Shown here one piece after another: positions 43,257 to 51,992 of a DNA stretch of 64,000 bases (the stretch's first letter is position 1; every line of letters begins with the position of its first letter). Source of the DNA: UBA5177 sp002413265 (lineage in GTDB: Bacteria > Chloroflexota > UBA5177). Both the position numbers and the translations under genes were made by a program. The DNA lies in the NCBI GenBank assembly GCA_036752825.1, contig DAIORV010000003.1:9884-73883 (forward strand), given 5' to 3'. The notes beneath the pieces are model-generated. The model did no database searches. It saw only the letters and a list, made by a program, of their open reading frames with translations, and had not been told where the DNA came from.

Positions 43257-45107
43257 TTAGCCTTCGTCGCTCGAGCGGAACTCCGCGTCGACGACGTCGT
43301 CGGACTCAGGTGTCGATCCTTCGGGTGTACCCGATGTGCCTCCCGCTCCGGCGCCGACACCTTCGGCGGCGGGATCGGGTTGGCTGTACAGTGAAGCCGC
43401 AACCGGCTGCCACGCCTGCTCGAGCTCCTGCCGGGCGGACTGAATAGCAGACTGATCGCTACCCTTCAGCGCTTCGCGAAGCTTGTTAAGGGCAGCCTCG
43501 ACGGTCTGACGATCACTTTCGGAGATCCGATCTCCGGACTCCTTGAGCGTCTTTTCCGTGCTGTACGCAAGCGTATCGGCTGCGTTTCTTTCCTCTGCCG
43601 CGGTGCGGGCCTCGGCGTCGCGCTGAGCGTACTCTTCCGCTTCCTTCACCATGCGATCGACATCGCTGCTGCTCAAATTGGTCGAGGCGGTCACCTTGAC
43701 GCTCTGTTCACGGCCGGTTCCCGTATCTTTTGCGTGCACATTGAGGATGCCGTTGGCGTCGATGTCAAACGTAACCTCGACCTGTGGCATCCCTCTCGGT
43801 GCGGGCGGTATGCCCTCGAGCCGAAAACGCGCCAAGCTCATGTTGTCGCGAGCCATCGGACGCTCGCCCTGCGTCACGTGAACGTCGACGGCCGTTTGAT
43901 TGTCCTCCGCCGTGCTGAACACTTCGCTCTTGGCAGTCGGAATGGTCGTGTTTCTCGGAATGAGGACTGTGTTCACGCCGCCCAGAGTCTCGATGCCGAG
44001 CGAGAGGGGAGTGACGTCCAAAAGGACCACGTCCTTCACGTCACCCATCAAGACGCCCGCTTGTATGGCCGCACCTATGGCGACGACCTCGTCTGGGTTC
44101 ACGCCTTGATGCGGATCCTTTCCAGTCAGCTTTCGTACGAGCTCCTGGATGACGGGCATCCGCGTCGATCCGCCGACCAGCACCACTTCGTTGATTTGCT
44201 CAGCCGACAGCTTCGAATCCTGAAGGGCCCTGTTGAAGGGACCGACACAGCGCTGCGTCAGATCTTCGGTGAGCTCCTCAAACTTTCCACGGGTGATCGT
44301 CTTGATCAAATGCTTTGGTCCGTTCTGATCGGCCGTGACAAACGGCAGATTGATTTCTGTCTGTACCACGCTCGAGAGCTCCACCTTGGCCTTCTCGGCC
44401 GCCTCCAAAAGGCGCTGAAGGGCCTGACGGTCCTTGCGGAGGTCAATGCCTTCGTCCTTCTGGAACTCTGCGGCTACCCAATCGACGATGCGCTGGTCAT
44501 AGTCATCGCCACCGAGATGCGTATCGCCCGACGTCGATTTGACTTCGAAGACACCGTCACCGACCTCGAGCACCGAGACGTCGAAGGTCCCGCCACCAAG
44601 ATCAAAGACAAGAATCGTCTCCGCGGTTTTCTTGTCGAGTCCGTAAGCGAGAGCCGCGGCCGTGGGCTCATTGATGATGCGCAGGACCTCAAGGCCGGCG
44701 ATGGTGCCCGCGTCCTTGGTTGCCTGCCTCTGGCTGTCATTGAAATAGGCCGGCACGGTAATGACCGCCTGGGTCACCGGCTGCCCGAGGTACTTCTCAG
44801 CGTCATTCTTGAGCTTGCCGAGAATCATCGCCGAGATTTCTTGTGGCGTGAACCGTTTGTCGTCAATCTGGACGTTGTCGTTGGTCCCCATCTTCCGCTT
44901 GATCGAAGCGATAGTGCGATCCGGATTGACCACGGCCTGACGCTTTGCAAGCTGTCCGACGAGCCGCTCCCCGGTCTTGGTAAATGCGACCACGGACGGC
45001 GTAAGCCTGTTTCCCTCAGTGTTCGGGATGACCATGGGCTCGCCGCCTTCCATGACGGCTACGACCGAGTTCGTGGTACCGAGATCGATACCTACTACCT
45101 TCGCCAT
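43257..45107 (-). CDS. dnaK: Chaperone DnaK (Hsp70)
   Basis: ATP-driven Hsp70 chaperone. The 616-residue protein has the actin-like ATPase start GIDLGTTNSVVAVMEGGE, IINEPTAAALAYGLDKK, DLGGGTFDVSVLEVGDGVFEV, the VGGSTRMPVIQ adenosine motif, then the substrate-binding domain and a C-terminal Gly-rich tail ending SDDVVDAEFRSSDEG. GGAG precedes the ATG at 45107. Promoter and HAIR operator are upstream. Antisense open frames across this gene, up to 481 residues long, are shadows. Confidence 0.97.
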   Translation of the reverse strand: MAKVVGIDLGTTNSVVAVMEGGEPMVIPNTEGNRLTPSVVAFTKTGERLVGQLAKRQAVVNPDRTIASIKRKMGTNDNVQIDDKRFTPQEISAMILGKLKNDAEKYLGQPVTQAVITVPAYFNDSQRQATKDAGTIAGLEVLRIINEPTAAALAYGLDKKTAETILVFDLGGGTFDVSVLEVGDGVFEVKSTSGDTHLGGDDYDQRIVDWVAAEFQKDEGIDLRKDRQALQRLLEAAEKAKVELSSVVQTEINLPFVTADQNGPKHLIKTITRGKFEELTEDLTQRCVGPFNRALQDSKLSAEQINEVVLVGGSTRMPVIQELVRKLTGKDPHQGVNPDEVVAIGAAIQAGVLMGDVKDVVLLDVTPLSLGIETLGGVNTVLIPRNTTIPTAKSEVFSTAEDNQTAVDVHVTQGERPMARDNMSLARFRLEGIPPAPRGMPQVEVTFDIDANGILNVHAKDTGTGREQSVKVTASTNLSSSDVDRMVKEAEEYAQRDAEARTAAEERNAADTLAYSTEKTLKESGDRISESDRQTVEAALNKLREALKGSDQSAIQSARQELEQAWQPVAASLYSQPDPAAEGVGAGAGGTSGTPEGSTPESDDVVDAEFRSSDEG

Positions 45108-45172
45108 GAACTGAAACTCCTTCCGAAAAACCTGTTTAGTGCGCCTCACGAGCGCATATATTTGCCTGCCCT

Positions 45173-45202
45173 AGCCTAGTTGCTTGAGCCTCTTGTTGTC
45201 AA
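45173..45202 (-). promoter_or_regulatory. dnaK promoter
   Basis: On the minus strand, a consensus TTGACA (-35) at 45197-45202 and TAGGCT (-10) at 45173-45178 are separated by 18 bases, placing the transcript start about 55-60 bases ahead of the dnaK ATG. The HAIR operator overlaps the -35 box and part of the spacer. Confidence 0.75.
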
Positions 45203-45203
45203 G
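45183..45203. promoter_or_regulatory. HAIR-type HspR operator
   Basis: CTTGA (45183-45187) and TCAAG (45199-45203) lie 11 bases apart, the spacing of the HAIR consensus CTTGAGT-N7-ACTCAAG, here CTTGAGC-N7-TGTCAAG. A second CTTGAG-like half (TTTGAGCC) occurs at 45208-45215. It overlaps the dnaK -35 box, so HspR binding should block RNA polymerase. Confidence 0.8.
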
Positions 45204-45230
45204 ATTATTTGAGCCTCCTCCTGTAAATGA

Positions 45231-45258
45231 AGGCGGACGCGTCCAAACGCGTCCGCCT
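45231..45258 (-). terminator. Hairpin downstream of lon (terminator)
   Basis: AGGCGGACGCG (45231-45241) and CGCGTCCGCCT (45248-45258) make a perfect 11-base stem with a 6-base loop about ten bases after the lon stop. On the minus strand TTCATTT follows, a modest T-rich tail. It separates lon from the dnaK promoter. Confidence 0.7.
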
Positions 45259-45267
45259 CAAAAACTG

Positions 45268-47715
45268 TTACCCGGCAGGTCCGGCGGGTGGCTGCCAGCT
45301 ACTCTCGAGACCGGGCAAGAGCACGGCATCGAAATGGGCGTAATGCATCACGTCTGCGACCGCCGGAAGCTCTAGAAGTGCCTGTTTCATTACCTCGTCC
45401 ATGTGGTCAACCGGGAGGAGCTCCATTTGATCTCGAACGTCCTCGGGAATGTCGTCCACATCTTTCAGGTTCTTTTTGGGGAACAGAACCGTGCGCACGC
45501 CGGCACGATGAGCTGCCAGAACCTTCTGCTTTAGGCCTCCGATGGGGAGTATGTGGCCCCGGAGGGTTATCTCGCCGGTCATTGCCAGGTCGCGGCGCAC
45601 CTTCCGCCCGGAGAGAGCGCTGACGAGAGCCGTGGCCATGGTTATTCCCGCCGACGGTCCATCCTTCGGAATGGCGCCGGCAGGCACGTGGATGTGTACT
45701 GCGTGCTCTTCAAAGGCGCTCGGCTTTATTCCAAGCTCTCTGGCTCGAGAATGGACGTAGCTCATGGCGGCGCGAGCCGACTCTTGCATCACGTCGCCAA
45801 GCTGGCCGGTAAGGATGAACTGGCCTTTGGCGTCCATCAAGGTGACTTCGACCGGTATGACGTCTCCGCCCTCGTCGGTAACGACGAGGCCCGTGGCGAC
45901 GCCTATCTCGTCCTTCTCCTCGGCCAAGCCCCAGGTGAAGCGAGGTTTTTTGAGATACGTCTCGACGTCGGTCGCGTCCACCGTCACGGTGGTGGCGCCT
46001 TCCTCGGCATAGCGGCGTGCAAGCTTGCGGCAGATGGTTGCGATCTCACGCTCTAGCTGCCTTACGCCGGCCTCTCGCGTGTACTCGCGAACGATCTTCT
46101 GCATTGCCTCGCGAGAGATGGTCAGCTGCTCTTCGCTGATCCCGTGGAATGGCTTCTGTTTGGGTGCCAGGAAGCGCTCCCCAATCTCCACCTTTTCGAC
46201 CTCGGTGTACCCGGCGAGCTCGATGATCTCCATGCGATCGCGCATCGGCTCGGGAATCGTCCAGAGGACATTAGCGGTCGTGATGAAGAGAACCTTAGAC
46301 AGGTCGAATGCGACCTCGAGGTAGTGGTCCTGAAAGTCGGTGTTCTGCTCCGGGTCCAGGACCTCGAGCAGAGCTGACGACGGGTCGCCGCGGAAATCGT
46401 TGCCGACTTTGTCTATCTCGTCCAGCATGATGACGGGATTGTTCGATCCGGCCTGCCGGATCGATTGAATAATGCGCCCTGGAAGGGAGCCGATGTACGT
46501 CCGGCGGTGGCCGCGGATCTCCGCCTCGTCGTGCACACCGCCGAGTGACATGCGGGCGAACTTCCGTCCCAGCGCGGCGGCAACCGATTTGCCGAGACTC
46601 GTCTTTCCAACTCCCGGAGGCCCGACGAGGCAGATGATGGGACTGCGGAGCTCGGTTGCCAGCTTGCGGACCGCGAGATGCTCCAGAATTCGTTCCTTCA
46701 CGATCTCGAGTCCAAAATGGTCTCGATCGAGCTGCTCGGCAGCGGCCTTGATGTCCAGCTGGTCGTCCGTGCTGACCGACCACGGCATGCCCACGAGCCA
46801 ATCGAGGTAGGTGCGAATCATTCCGACCTCTGGGGAAGCCGCGGGCATTCGCTCCAACCGGTCAACCTCTTTGAGGGCCTTCTCTTTGGCCTTCTCTGGC
46901 ATTTCGGCTTCGTCGATCTTGGTTCGCCACTCAGCAGCTTCCGCCTGCTCGGGATCGAGCTCTCCCAGCTCGCGCTGAATCTCTTTCATTTGCTCACGGA
47001 GAAGATACTCGCGCTGCGTCTTGTCGATGTTCTTCTGTACTTCGCTGGAGATCCGCGTCTTGAGCTCCAGAACCTCGACTTCTTCCGACAGGAGCTGGTG
47101 AGCCCGGCGCAGGCGCTCGAGCACGTCGATCGCCGTCAGAAGGTCCTTGCGCTCATCAGGATTTAGCTCGGGCATGTGTCCGACCAGGTCGGCCAGCCAG
47201 GCGGGATCTTCGACATCTCTAACATTTGAGAGGGCGTCAGCGGGTAGATTGCCTCGCAGGTTTATGTACTTGGTGAAGAGCTCTTTGACCGCTTCCATGA
47301 GCGCGGTCAGCTCTTTCGTATCGGACACTTCTTGCGAGATGACCTCGACCTCTACCTCGAGATACGGCTCGGTTTTGGTGAAATTGAGCACGCGCACACG
47401 CTGCTCTCCTTGGGCCAGCAGCTGGACGCTTCCATCAGGCAGCCGGAACATGGGGCCGATAGTGGCCAAGACGCCGACGTCCATGAGGTCGTCCGGGCCT
47501 ACCTCTTGTTTCGCCGCATCATTCTGGGTGACCAAGATGATGCGGTGCGGCCGCTGCTTCACGGCTTCATCCACGGCGAGCAGAGACGGCTGTCGCCCGA
47601 CCTGAATGGGCTGCATCATATGCGGGAACACGACCGTTTCGAACAGAGGAAGTACCGGAAGACGTAAGTTCTTCTCGAGCTGGTCGTCTTCTTCAGGGAT
47701 GGTTGGTTCAGTCAT
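45268..47715 (-). CDS. lon: ATP-dependent protease Lon
   Basis: Hexameric AAA+ serine protease degrading misfolded and regulatory proteins. The 815-residue protein has the N-terminal substrate domain (LRLPVLPLFETVVFPHM), Walker A GPPGVGKTS, Walker B VIMLDEIDKVG, and the Ser-Lys dyad: catalytic Ser in KDGPSAGITM and Lys in GGLKQKVLAAHRAG. I chose the ATG at 47715 because AAGGAT precedes it; the in-frame ATG at 47733 lacks a ribosome site. It is transcribed apart from the dnaK operon and has its own leader with inverted repeats. Confidence 0.96.
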   Translation of the reverse strand: MTEPTIPEEDDQLEKNLRLPVLPLFETVVFPHMMQPIQVGRQPSLLAVDEAVKQRPHRIILVTQNDAAKQEVGPDDLMDVGVLATIGPMFRLPDGSVQLLAQGEQRVRVLNFTKTEPYLEVEVEVISQEVSDTKELTALMEAVKELFTKYINLRGNLPADALSNVRDVEDPAWLADLVGHMPELNPDERKDLLTAIDVLERLRRAHQLLSEEVEVLELKTRISSEVQKNIDKTQREYLLREQMKEIQRELGELDPEQAEAAEWRTKIDEAEMPEKAKEKALKEVDRLERMPAASPEVGMIRTYLDWLVGMPWSVSTDDQLDIKAAAEQLDRDHFGLEIVKERILEHLAVRKLATELRSPIICLVGPPGVGKTSLGKSVAAALGRKFARMSLGGVHDEAEIRGHRRTYIGSLPGRIIQSIRQAGSNNPVIMLDEIDKVGNDFRGDPSSALLEVLDPEQNTDFQDHYLEVAFDLSKVLFITTANVLWTIPEPMRDRMEIIELAGYTEVEKVEIGERFLAPKQKPFHGISEEQLTISREAMQKIVREYTREAGVRQLEREIATICRKLARRYAEEGATTVTVDATDVETYLKKPRFTWGLAEEKDEIGVATGLVVTDEGGDVIPVEVTLMDAKGQFILTGQLGDVMQESARAAMSYVHSRARELGIKPSAFEEHAVHIHVPAGAIPKDGPSAGITMATALVSALSGRKVRRDLAMTGEITLRGHILPIGGLKQKVLAAHRAGVRTVLFPKKNLKDVDDIPEDVRDQMELLPVDHMDEVMKQALLELPAVADVMHYAHFDAVLLPGLESSWQPPAGPAG

Positions 47716-47790
47716 TCGAAGATCCTTGTTCATTTCGCGAGCGACCGACTAAGCCGTTCGCCTGATATGTAGGGCTCGTAAAGGAATTCT

Positions 47791-47807
47791 CCGGCACCAA
47801 ATGCCGG
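47791..47807. repeat. Small hairpin in the lon leader
   Basis: CCGGCA (47791-47796) and TGCCGG (47802-47807) pair around a 5-base loop in the lon 5' leader. A weak structure; function not clear. Confidence 0.4.
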
Positions 47808-47839
47808 TTCAGGGCTGTGGCGAGAGAAGTCCCTCCGGT

Positions 47840-47860
47840 GCGTGGTTTAGTATACCACGC
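47840..47860. promoter_or_regulatory. Perfect 7-7-7 inverted repeat over the lon promoter
   Basis: GCGTGGT (47840-47846) and ACCACGC (47854-47860) flank a 7-base spacer. Read on the minus strand the spacer region holds TATACT, a good -10 box for lon about 135 bases ahead of its start. A protein bound here would cover the promoter. The arm sequence differs from HAIR and from CIRCE, so the regulator is unknown. The -35 is weak. Confidence 0.55.
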
Positions 47861-47919
47861 ACAGTTTGCTTTAGTGCGGAACTATAAAGGATTGCGGCCT
47901 GAGCCGACCATCCCGCTGC

Positions 47920-48960
47920 TTAGGCCGCTACCGTAACGACTGTCTCGCCCGCCGGAGCCGCTACATGACCTACGCAGACGGCAATTGAAGCTCGCCCAAT
48001 CCGTCGAATTAGACCCATTGCGGAGGCCTCCGGTAAGGCGATCAGTAGGCCTCCTGAGGTCTGAGGGTCGGCCAGCAAAAGCCGGGAGGTCTCATCGACT
48101 CCGTTCAGCCATCGCACCGATTCGGCAAGGTACTCGAGATTAGTGTGGGTGCCCGCCGGCGAGTATCCGCTCTTCGCATACTCTTCGGCGCCGGGCAGGA
48201 GCGGTACATCATGAGCCGAAATGTGGGCGTCAACTCCAGAGGCCCGGCAGACATCGAGAAGATGCCCTAGCAGCCCGTAACCCGACACATCGGTACAGGC
48301 ACTGGCGCCCGACACGACCATGCTCTCGCTCGCTGCGCGGTTCAGCTTCGTCATCCAGGCCACGGCGCTATTCGTATGCGCCCGCGACGCGGCCTGGTTC
48401 TTGAGGGCCGTGCCGACGACTCCCGTGCCAATGGGTTTTGTCAGGATCAACCTATCCCCGGGCTGCGCCCCTCGGGTCGTCACCATTGACTTGGGTTCGA
48501 CCGTTCCCGTTACGGACAGGCCATACTTCGGCTCCTCGTCGTCTACGGTGTGTCCGCCGATGATGCTGATTCCTGCTTCAGCAGCCATGTCCGCTCCGCC
48601 GCGCAAGATCGCCGTCAGCACATCTACCGGCAGCGTCTTTATGGGAAACCCGACGACGTTGAGAGCGTGTAGAGGGCGTCCGCCGACCGCGTAGACGTCG
48701 CTAAGCGAGTTTGCCGCCGCGATCCTTCCGAAGTCATACGGATCGTCAACTATGGGCGTGAAGAAGTCGACTGTCTGGACAAGGGCGAGCCGATCCGACA
48801 GCCGATAGACGGCAGCGTCATCAGCCGGATTGTCGCCAAGCAACAGATTGGCATCTGGACGCCGTGGGAGTTGACGCAACACGTGCGCCAGGTCAGTCTG
48901 GCTGACCTTGCTGGCTCAACCGGCGCAGCGCACGAGCGACGTAAGTCGCACAGGCTCCAT
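47920..48960 (-). CDS. selD: Selenide, water dikinase (SelD), itself a selenoprotein
   Basis: Makes selenophosphate from selenide and ATP, the selenium donor for Sec-tRNA. The main frame (48882 down) lacks the N-terminus. Extending upstream in frame through one TGA (48916-48918) reaches an ATG at 48960 with a perfect AAGGAGG ribosome site and gives MEPVRLTSLVRCAG-U-ASKVSQTDLAHVL. The TGA is at residue 15, exactly the catalytic Cys/Sec, with the essential Lys at 18 (C/U-x2-K). Later motifs, TVDFFTPIVDDPYDFGRIAAANSLSDVYA and GYGLLGHL, are canonical. The full product is 346 residues. It ends the inositol-lipid operon, 21 bases after the DUF1611 gene. Confidence 0.93.
48887..48916 (-). promoter_or_regulatory. 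Bacterial SECIS hairpin in selD
   Basis: Directly after the UGA, AGGTCAG (48908-48902) pairs perfectly with CTGACCT (48896-48890) around the loop CCAGA; GCC/GGC close the base with a small bulge. The apical loop lies about 15-19 bases after the UGA, the distance used by bacterial SelB-dependent SECIS elements. Confidence 0.75.
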
Positions 48961-48981
48961 GGCTCCTCCTTCCATTGCTGT

Positions 48982-50049
48982 TCAGGCTCCGGAAACCGAT
49001 GACTCGGCAGGCGTCAGCGCGGCCAAGACCGCGTCGACCAGCTTGTCCGCTCCCCCTTTGACCGGGTCGGCCCCGGGGAGGTCGGTTTCGGCTTCGGTCT
49101 GACGTACCGCTCGCGCGGCCTCCTGGTTTGAGAGACCCCTGGTGTTCAGTGCGATTGCCACTACGCGGGCAGGCTTGATCCATCCGGCAGCCTCTTCGTA
49201 AATCTGTATCACTCGAGGGAGGGAAGGAATGGTCACAGGATAGTCATCGATCTGCCGGTGACCTGGAGGGTGCACGAGAACCATGGCATCGGGAAGCGAT
49301 CCATGCATGAGTGCTAGGGTGACGCCGGAGTACGCAGGGTGGAGGAGCGATCCTTGTCCCTCCACGAACACCCAGTCGGCGAGCTCGCAAGCTTCGACCA
49401 CGAGGTTCTCGACGGCACCGGCCATGAAGTCGCCGATGGCGCGATCTATAGCTATGCCGCTGCCTTCCAACATGATGCCCGTCTGGCCGGTCGCGACGAA
49501 GGCGGTTGAGAGCCCGCGTGCGTCGGCGGCCTGCCGCATCTCCAGTGCTGCCGTCATCTTCCCAACCGCGCAATCGCTGCCGACGAATGTGATCACGTGA
49601 GAGCCGGCCCGATGTTGCAGCATCTCGGAAGTACTGAGATTCTCCGGAACGCGTCTCACGTCCACGATCTGGGCACCGTGTCGGCGGGCGAGCGCCTTGA
49701 ATTCCGTGTCCTCCGCCATCATGTAATGCAAGCCATTAACGACGTCGACTCCGCTTTGGAGGGCCAGAGCTATTTGCCGGCGCCACTCCGGCGGGAGAAA
49801 ACCTCCGCGGGTAGCAATTCCAATGAGAAGCTCGTCGGGCCGATATTTCAGCGCATCGGACATGTCGCCGACGATCGGAACTTGACCGCCAATGCCTAAC
49901 ACGTCCTGAGACACGGCTCCGGCATGGTGTGAGTCGACGATGGCTACCACATCGCTTGGGCGATATCTCAGGATGCTGGTAGCAGTCTTGCCATGATGGA
50001 AATCCAGCATTCCGTCGGCAAGAATCGCCATCGTCCGGCGCTTGCTCAT
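48982..50049 (-). CDS. DUF1611-family P-loop protein (DgcN-like)
   Basis: A 355-residue protein of the DUF1611 family, a P-loop NTPase-like fold. The P-loop GSDCAVGKMT sits near residue 160, after an N-terminal Rossmann-like domain (RYRPSDVVAIVDSHHAGA). Some members act in D-glutamate catabolism as N-acetyltransferases (DgcN); whether that holds here is unknown. ATG 50049 has GAGG upstream; a longer frame to 50208 has shadow-like sequence. Within the operon it lies between the CDP-alcohol phosphatidyltransferase and selD, which is an unusual setting. Confidence 0.8.
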   Translation of the reverse strand: MSKRRTMAILADGMLDFHHGKTATSILRYRPSDVVAIVDSHHAGAVSQDVLGIGGQVPIVGDMSDALKYRPDELLIGIATRGGFLPPEWRRQIALALQSGVDVVNGLHYMMAEDTEFKALARRHGAQIVDVRRVPENLSTSEMLQHRAGSHVITFVGSDCAVGKMTAALEMRQAADARGLSTAFVATGQTGIMLEGSGIAIDRAIGDFMAGAVENLVVEACELADWVFVEGQGSLLHPAYSGVTLALMHGSLPDAMVLVHPPGHRQIDDYPVTIPSLPRVIQIYEEAAGWIKPARVVAIALNTRGLSNQEAARAVRQTEAETDLPGADPVKGGADKLVDAVLAALTPAESSVSGA

Positions 50050-50081
50050 TTGCTGCCTCGGTGGATCAGAATTTCTCCAGT

Positions 50082-50729
50082 TTATCCTTGCGTGCCGGGA
50101 GCCGGTGGCTCCTTGGCACGACCTCGTACCTCCTCGGGCAGCGTCTGTCGCCACACGTGCACTAGTCTCTGCACGGCGGTGAAATGGGTCAGGACGGCAA
50201 GAATCCACAGCGCAACGACGACCGTTTTCCCTGTCGCTGGACCAGGAAAAACGAGTCCTGCTCCGAGAATCAGGACGCGCTCGGGACGCGGAGCTATGCC
50301 CACCTTCGCGTCGAGCCCCAGACCTTCGGCGCGGGCACGCGCGTAGCTGATCATGATCGACCCGACTGCAACCGCGTACACGAGCACGGCCGTGCCGATG
50401 TGGTCCAGCTTTGCCTCGACGTAGAGCAGCCCGAGGAGGATGGCGCTTTCTGAATACCGGTCGAGCACGGAATCAAGAAAAGCTCCAAAGCGGCTGGGCC
50501 GGTTGATTACACGTGCCATTGCCCCGTCCAGCATGTCGAAAGCTGCGGAGAACAGCAGCAGCGCACCTCCGGTGCTCAGACGTCCGCTCGCTATGACGGC
50601 GGCAGTCAGCACGTTGAGTGCGAAGCCAACGATGGTAATGCTGTTGGGGGTGACCCCGAACCGCACCAATGGGCGTACGACCGCTTCGGCCGCTCCTCGG
50701 GCCCAATTCTGGACCGAAGCCGGGAACAC
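50082..50729 (-). CDS. CDP-alcohol phosphatidyltransferase (phosphatidylinositol-phosphate synthase-like)
   Basis: A 215-residue membrane enzyme joining CDP-diacylglycerol to an alcohol. The full signature D65-x2-D68-G-x2-A-R-x8-G-x3-D86-x3-D90 is present (DMLDGAMARVINRPSRFGAF), with about six membrane helices. Because ino1 (inositol-phosphate supply) and a PimA-like mannosyltransferase are in the same operon, the acceptor is most likely inositol-1-phosphate, as for the actinobacterial PIP synthase. The gene begins two bases after the GT4 stop. Confidence 0.88.
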   Translation of the reverse strand: MFPASVQNWARGAAEAVVRPLVRFGVTPNSITIVGFALNVLTAAVIASGRLSTGGALLLFSAAFDMLDGAMARVINRPSRFGAFLDSVLDRYSESAILLGLLYVEAKLDHIGTAVLVYAVAVGSIMISYARARAEGLGLDAKVGIAPRPERVLILGAGLVFPGPATGKTVVVALWILAVLTHFTAVQRLVHVWRQTLPEEVRGRAKEPPAPGTQG

Positions 50730-50731
50730 GC

Positions 50732-51901
50732 TTACAGCGCCAGGCCGCTCGTCGAAAGCGCCTCCGCTGCATAGGTCGGGAAGGTACGCGTGCCGGTCCG
50801 CACGTAGAAGTCGACCACCTGCTCGGCGATCCTATCCCAGGAATAGAGCCTGGCGGTCTCCCTTCCCCTCTGACCCATGGCTTCAGCGGCCGTTCTGTCT
50901 TGGAGGAGGGCGCATACGGCCTCGGCCAGGGCGCGCTCGTTGCGCGGCGGGACCATTATCCCTTCGTTCCCCTGCGTCATGACCTGCCGATAGCCCTCGA
51001 TGTCGGAAGCGACGACGGGTACGCCAGACGCCATGGCTTCGAGGAGGACAATGCCGAAGCTTTCGCCCTGGGTCGCGGGAGCACAGAACGCGTCGGCAGA
51101 CCTGAGGTAGCGGGGCAGGTCGTCCTCACTCACCCTCCCCACGACGACGATGTCGTGTAGACGGTGGCGCTTTATGTAGGCGGTGTACGGCGAGTCCTCC
51201 CAATCGCCGGCACCCACAATGATGAACCGTGCGTCTGGGAAGGCTTCTTTGACCTGCGGATAGGCGCGCAACAGATAACCCACGCCTTTTCTCTTCTCGG
51301 GCCTGCCGACGAAGAGAATGTTTGGTCTGCCGTCGCAAAACTGAGGTAAGGGCTCCAGGCTCTCGGGCGCAAATCTTGCCAGCTCGACCCCATTGGGAAT
51401 GACCCTGTAAGGTGCCATGAAGTACTGGCGCACGAAGCGCTTGGCAGCTCTAGACACAGCGATTCTGCCGTCGAGCTGGCGGAAGGCAAAGCGCAGAACC
51501 GGTCTTCCATAAAAGTAGCCGTAGTAAGAACCGCGGTAGGCGTGAAAGGTTCCAACGTTCAGAGCTTCCGAGTAGCGGAGCACGGTCGGAGGCAACGACG
51601 GCATCAGGGGTTCGTGGACGTGCACCACATCGAACTGCTCGGACTCCAGAACCTCCCGAACTCGCCGTGCCAATCGAAAGGAGAGCGTGATGCGCGCAAT
51701 CGAACCGTTCGCCGGAACTCGCCGAACGCGACCGATCCGGTAGACGTCCGTCTCTTCGCGCTCAATGTTTCGATTTGAAGACGGCGCCATGATCCGGACT
51801 TCGTGTCCCATCGCCACGAACTCCCGGTGAAGGTGCATCACGTGGTTGGTCACACCACCCGGATACGGATAGTCGTACGGGGACACGAGGGCGATCTTCA
51901 A
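50732..51901 (-). CDS. GT4 glycosyltransferase, PimA-like phosphatidylinositol mannosyltransferase
   Basis: A 389-residue GT-B enzyme. It has PYDYPYPGGVTNHV at the N-terminus, HVHEPLMPSLP, NILFVGRPEKRKGVGYLLRA and the donor-site QGESFGIVLLEAMASGVPVVASD, all close to mycobacterial PimA, which moves mannose from GDP-mannose to phosphatidylinositol. The TTG at 51901 matches the family N-terminus (KIALVSPYDYP) and has a GGGGAAGG upstream; a GTG at 51916 is the alternative. The sugar and exact position are inferred from operon context. Confidence 0.85.
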   Translation of the reverse strand: MKIALVSPYDYPYPGGVTNHVMHLHREFVAMGHEVRIMAPSSNRNIEREETDVYRIGRVRRVPANGSIARITLSFRLARRVREVLESEQFDVVHVHEPLMPSLPPTVLRYSEALNVGTFHAYRGSYYGYFYGRPVLRFAFRQLDGRIAVSRAAKRFVRQYFMAPYRVIPNGVELARFAPESLEPLPQFCDGRPNILFVGRPEKRKGVGYLLRAYPQVKEAFPDARFIIVGAGDWEDSPYTAYIKRHRLHDIVVVGRVSEDDLPRYLRSADAFCAPATQGESFGIVLLEAMASGVPVVASDIEGYRQVMTQGNEGIMVPPRNERALAEAVCALLQDRTAAEAMGQRGRETARLYSWDRIAEQVVDFYVRTGTRTFPTYAAEALSTSGLAL

Positions 51902-51992
51902 CCGCCTTCCCCGCACGGTGCGAGGTTTTCATGAGCCGGTGCATCTGCGTCTTCGGCCTGACCTGAGAGGCCATTCAGCTCATGCCACCCGC

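Noticed and set aside
43734..45179. A 481-residue open frame antisense to dnaK, with other long antisense frames over lon, hspR and clpB
   Set aside because: Long antisense frames are a normal by-product of codon bias in GC-rich dnaK genes. The translation is low in family-like sequence and lacks a ribosome site.
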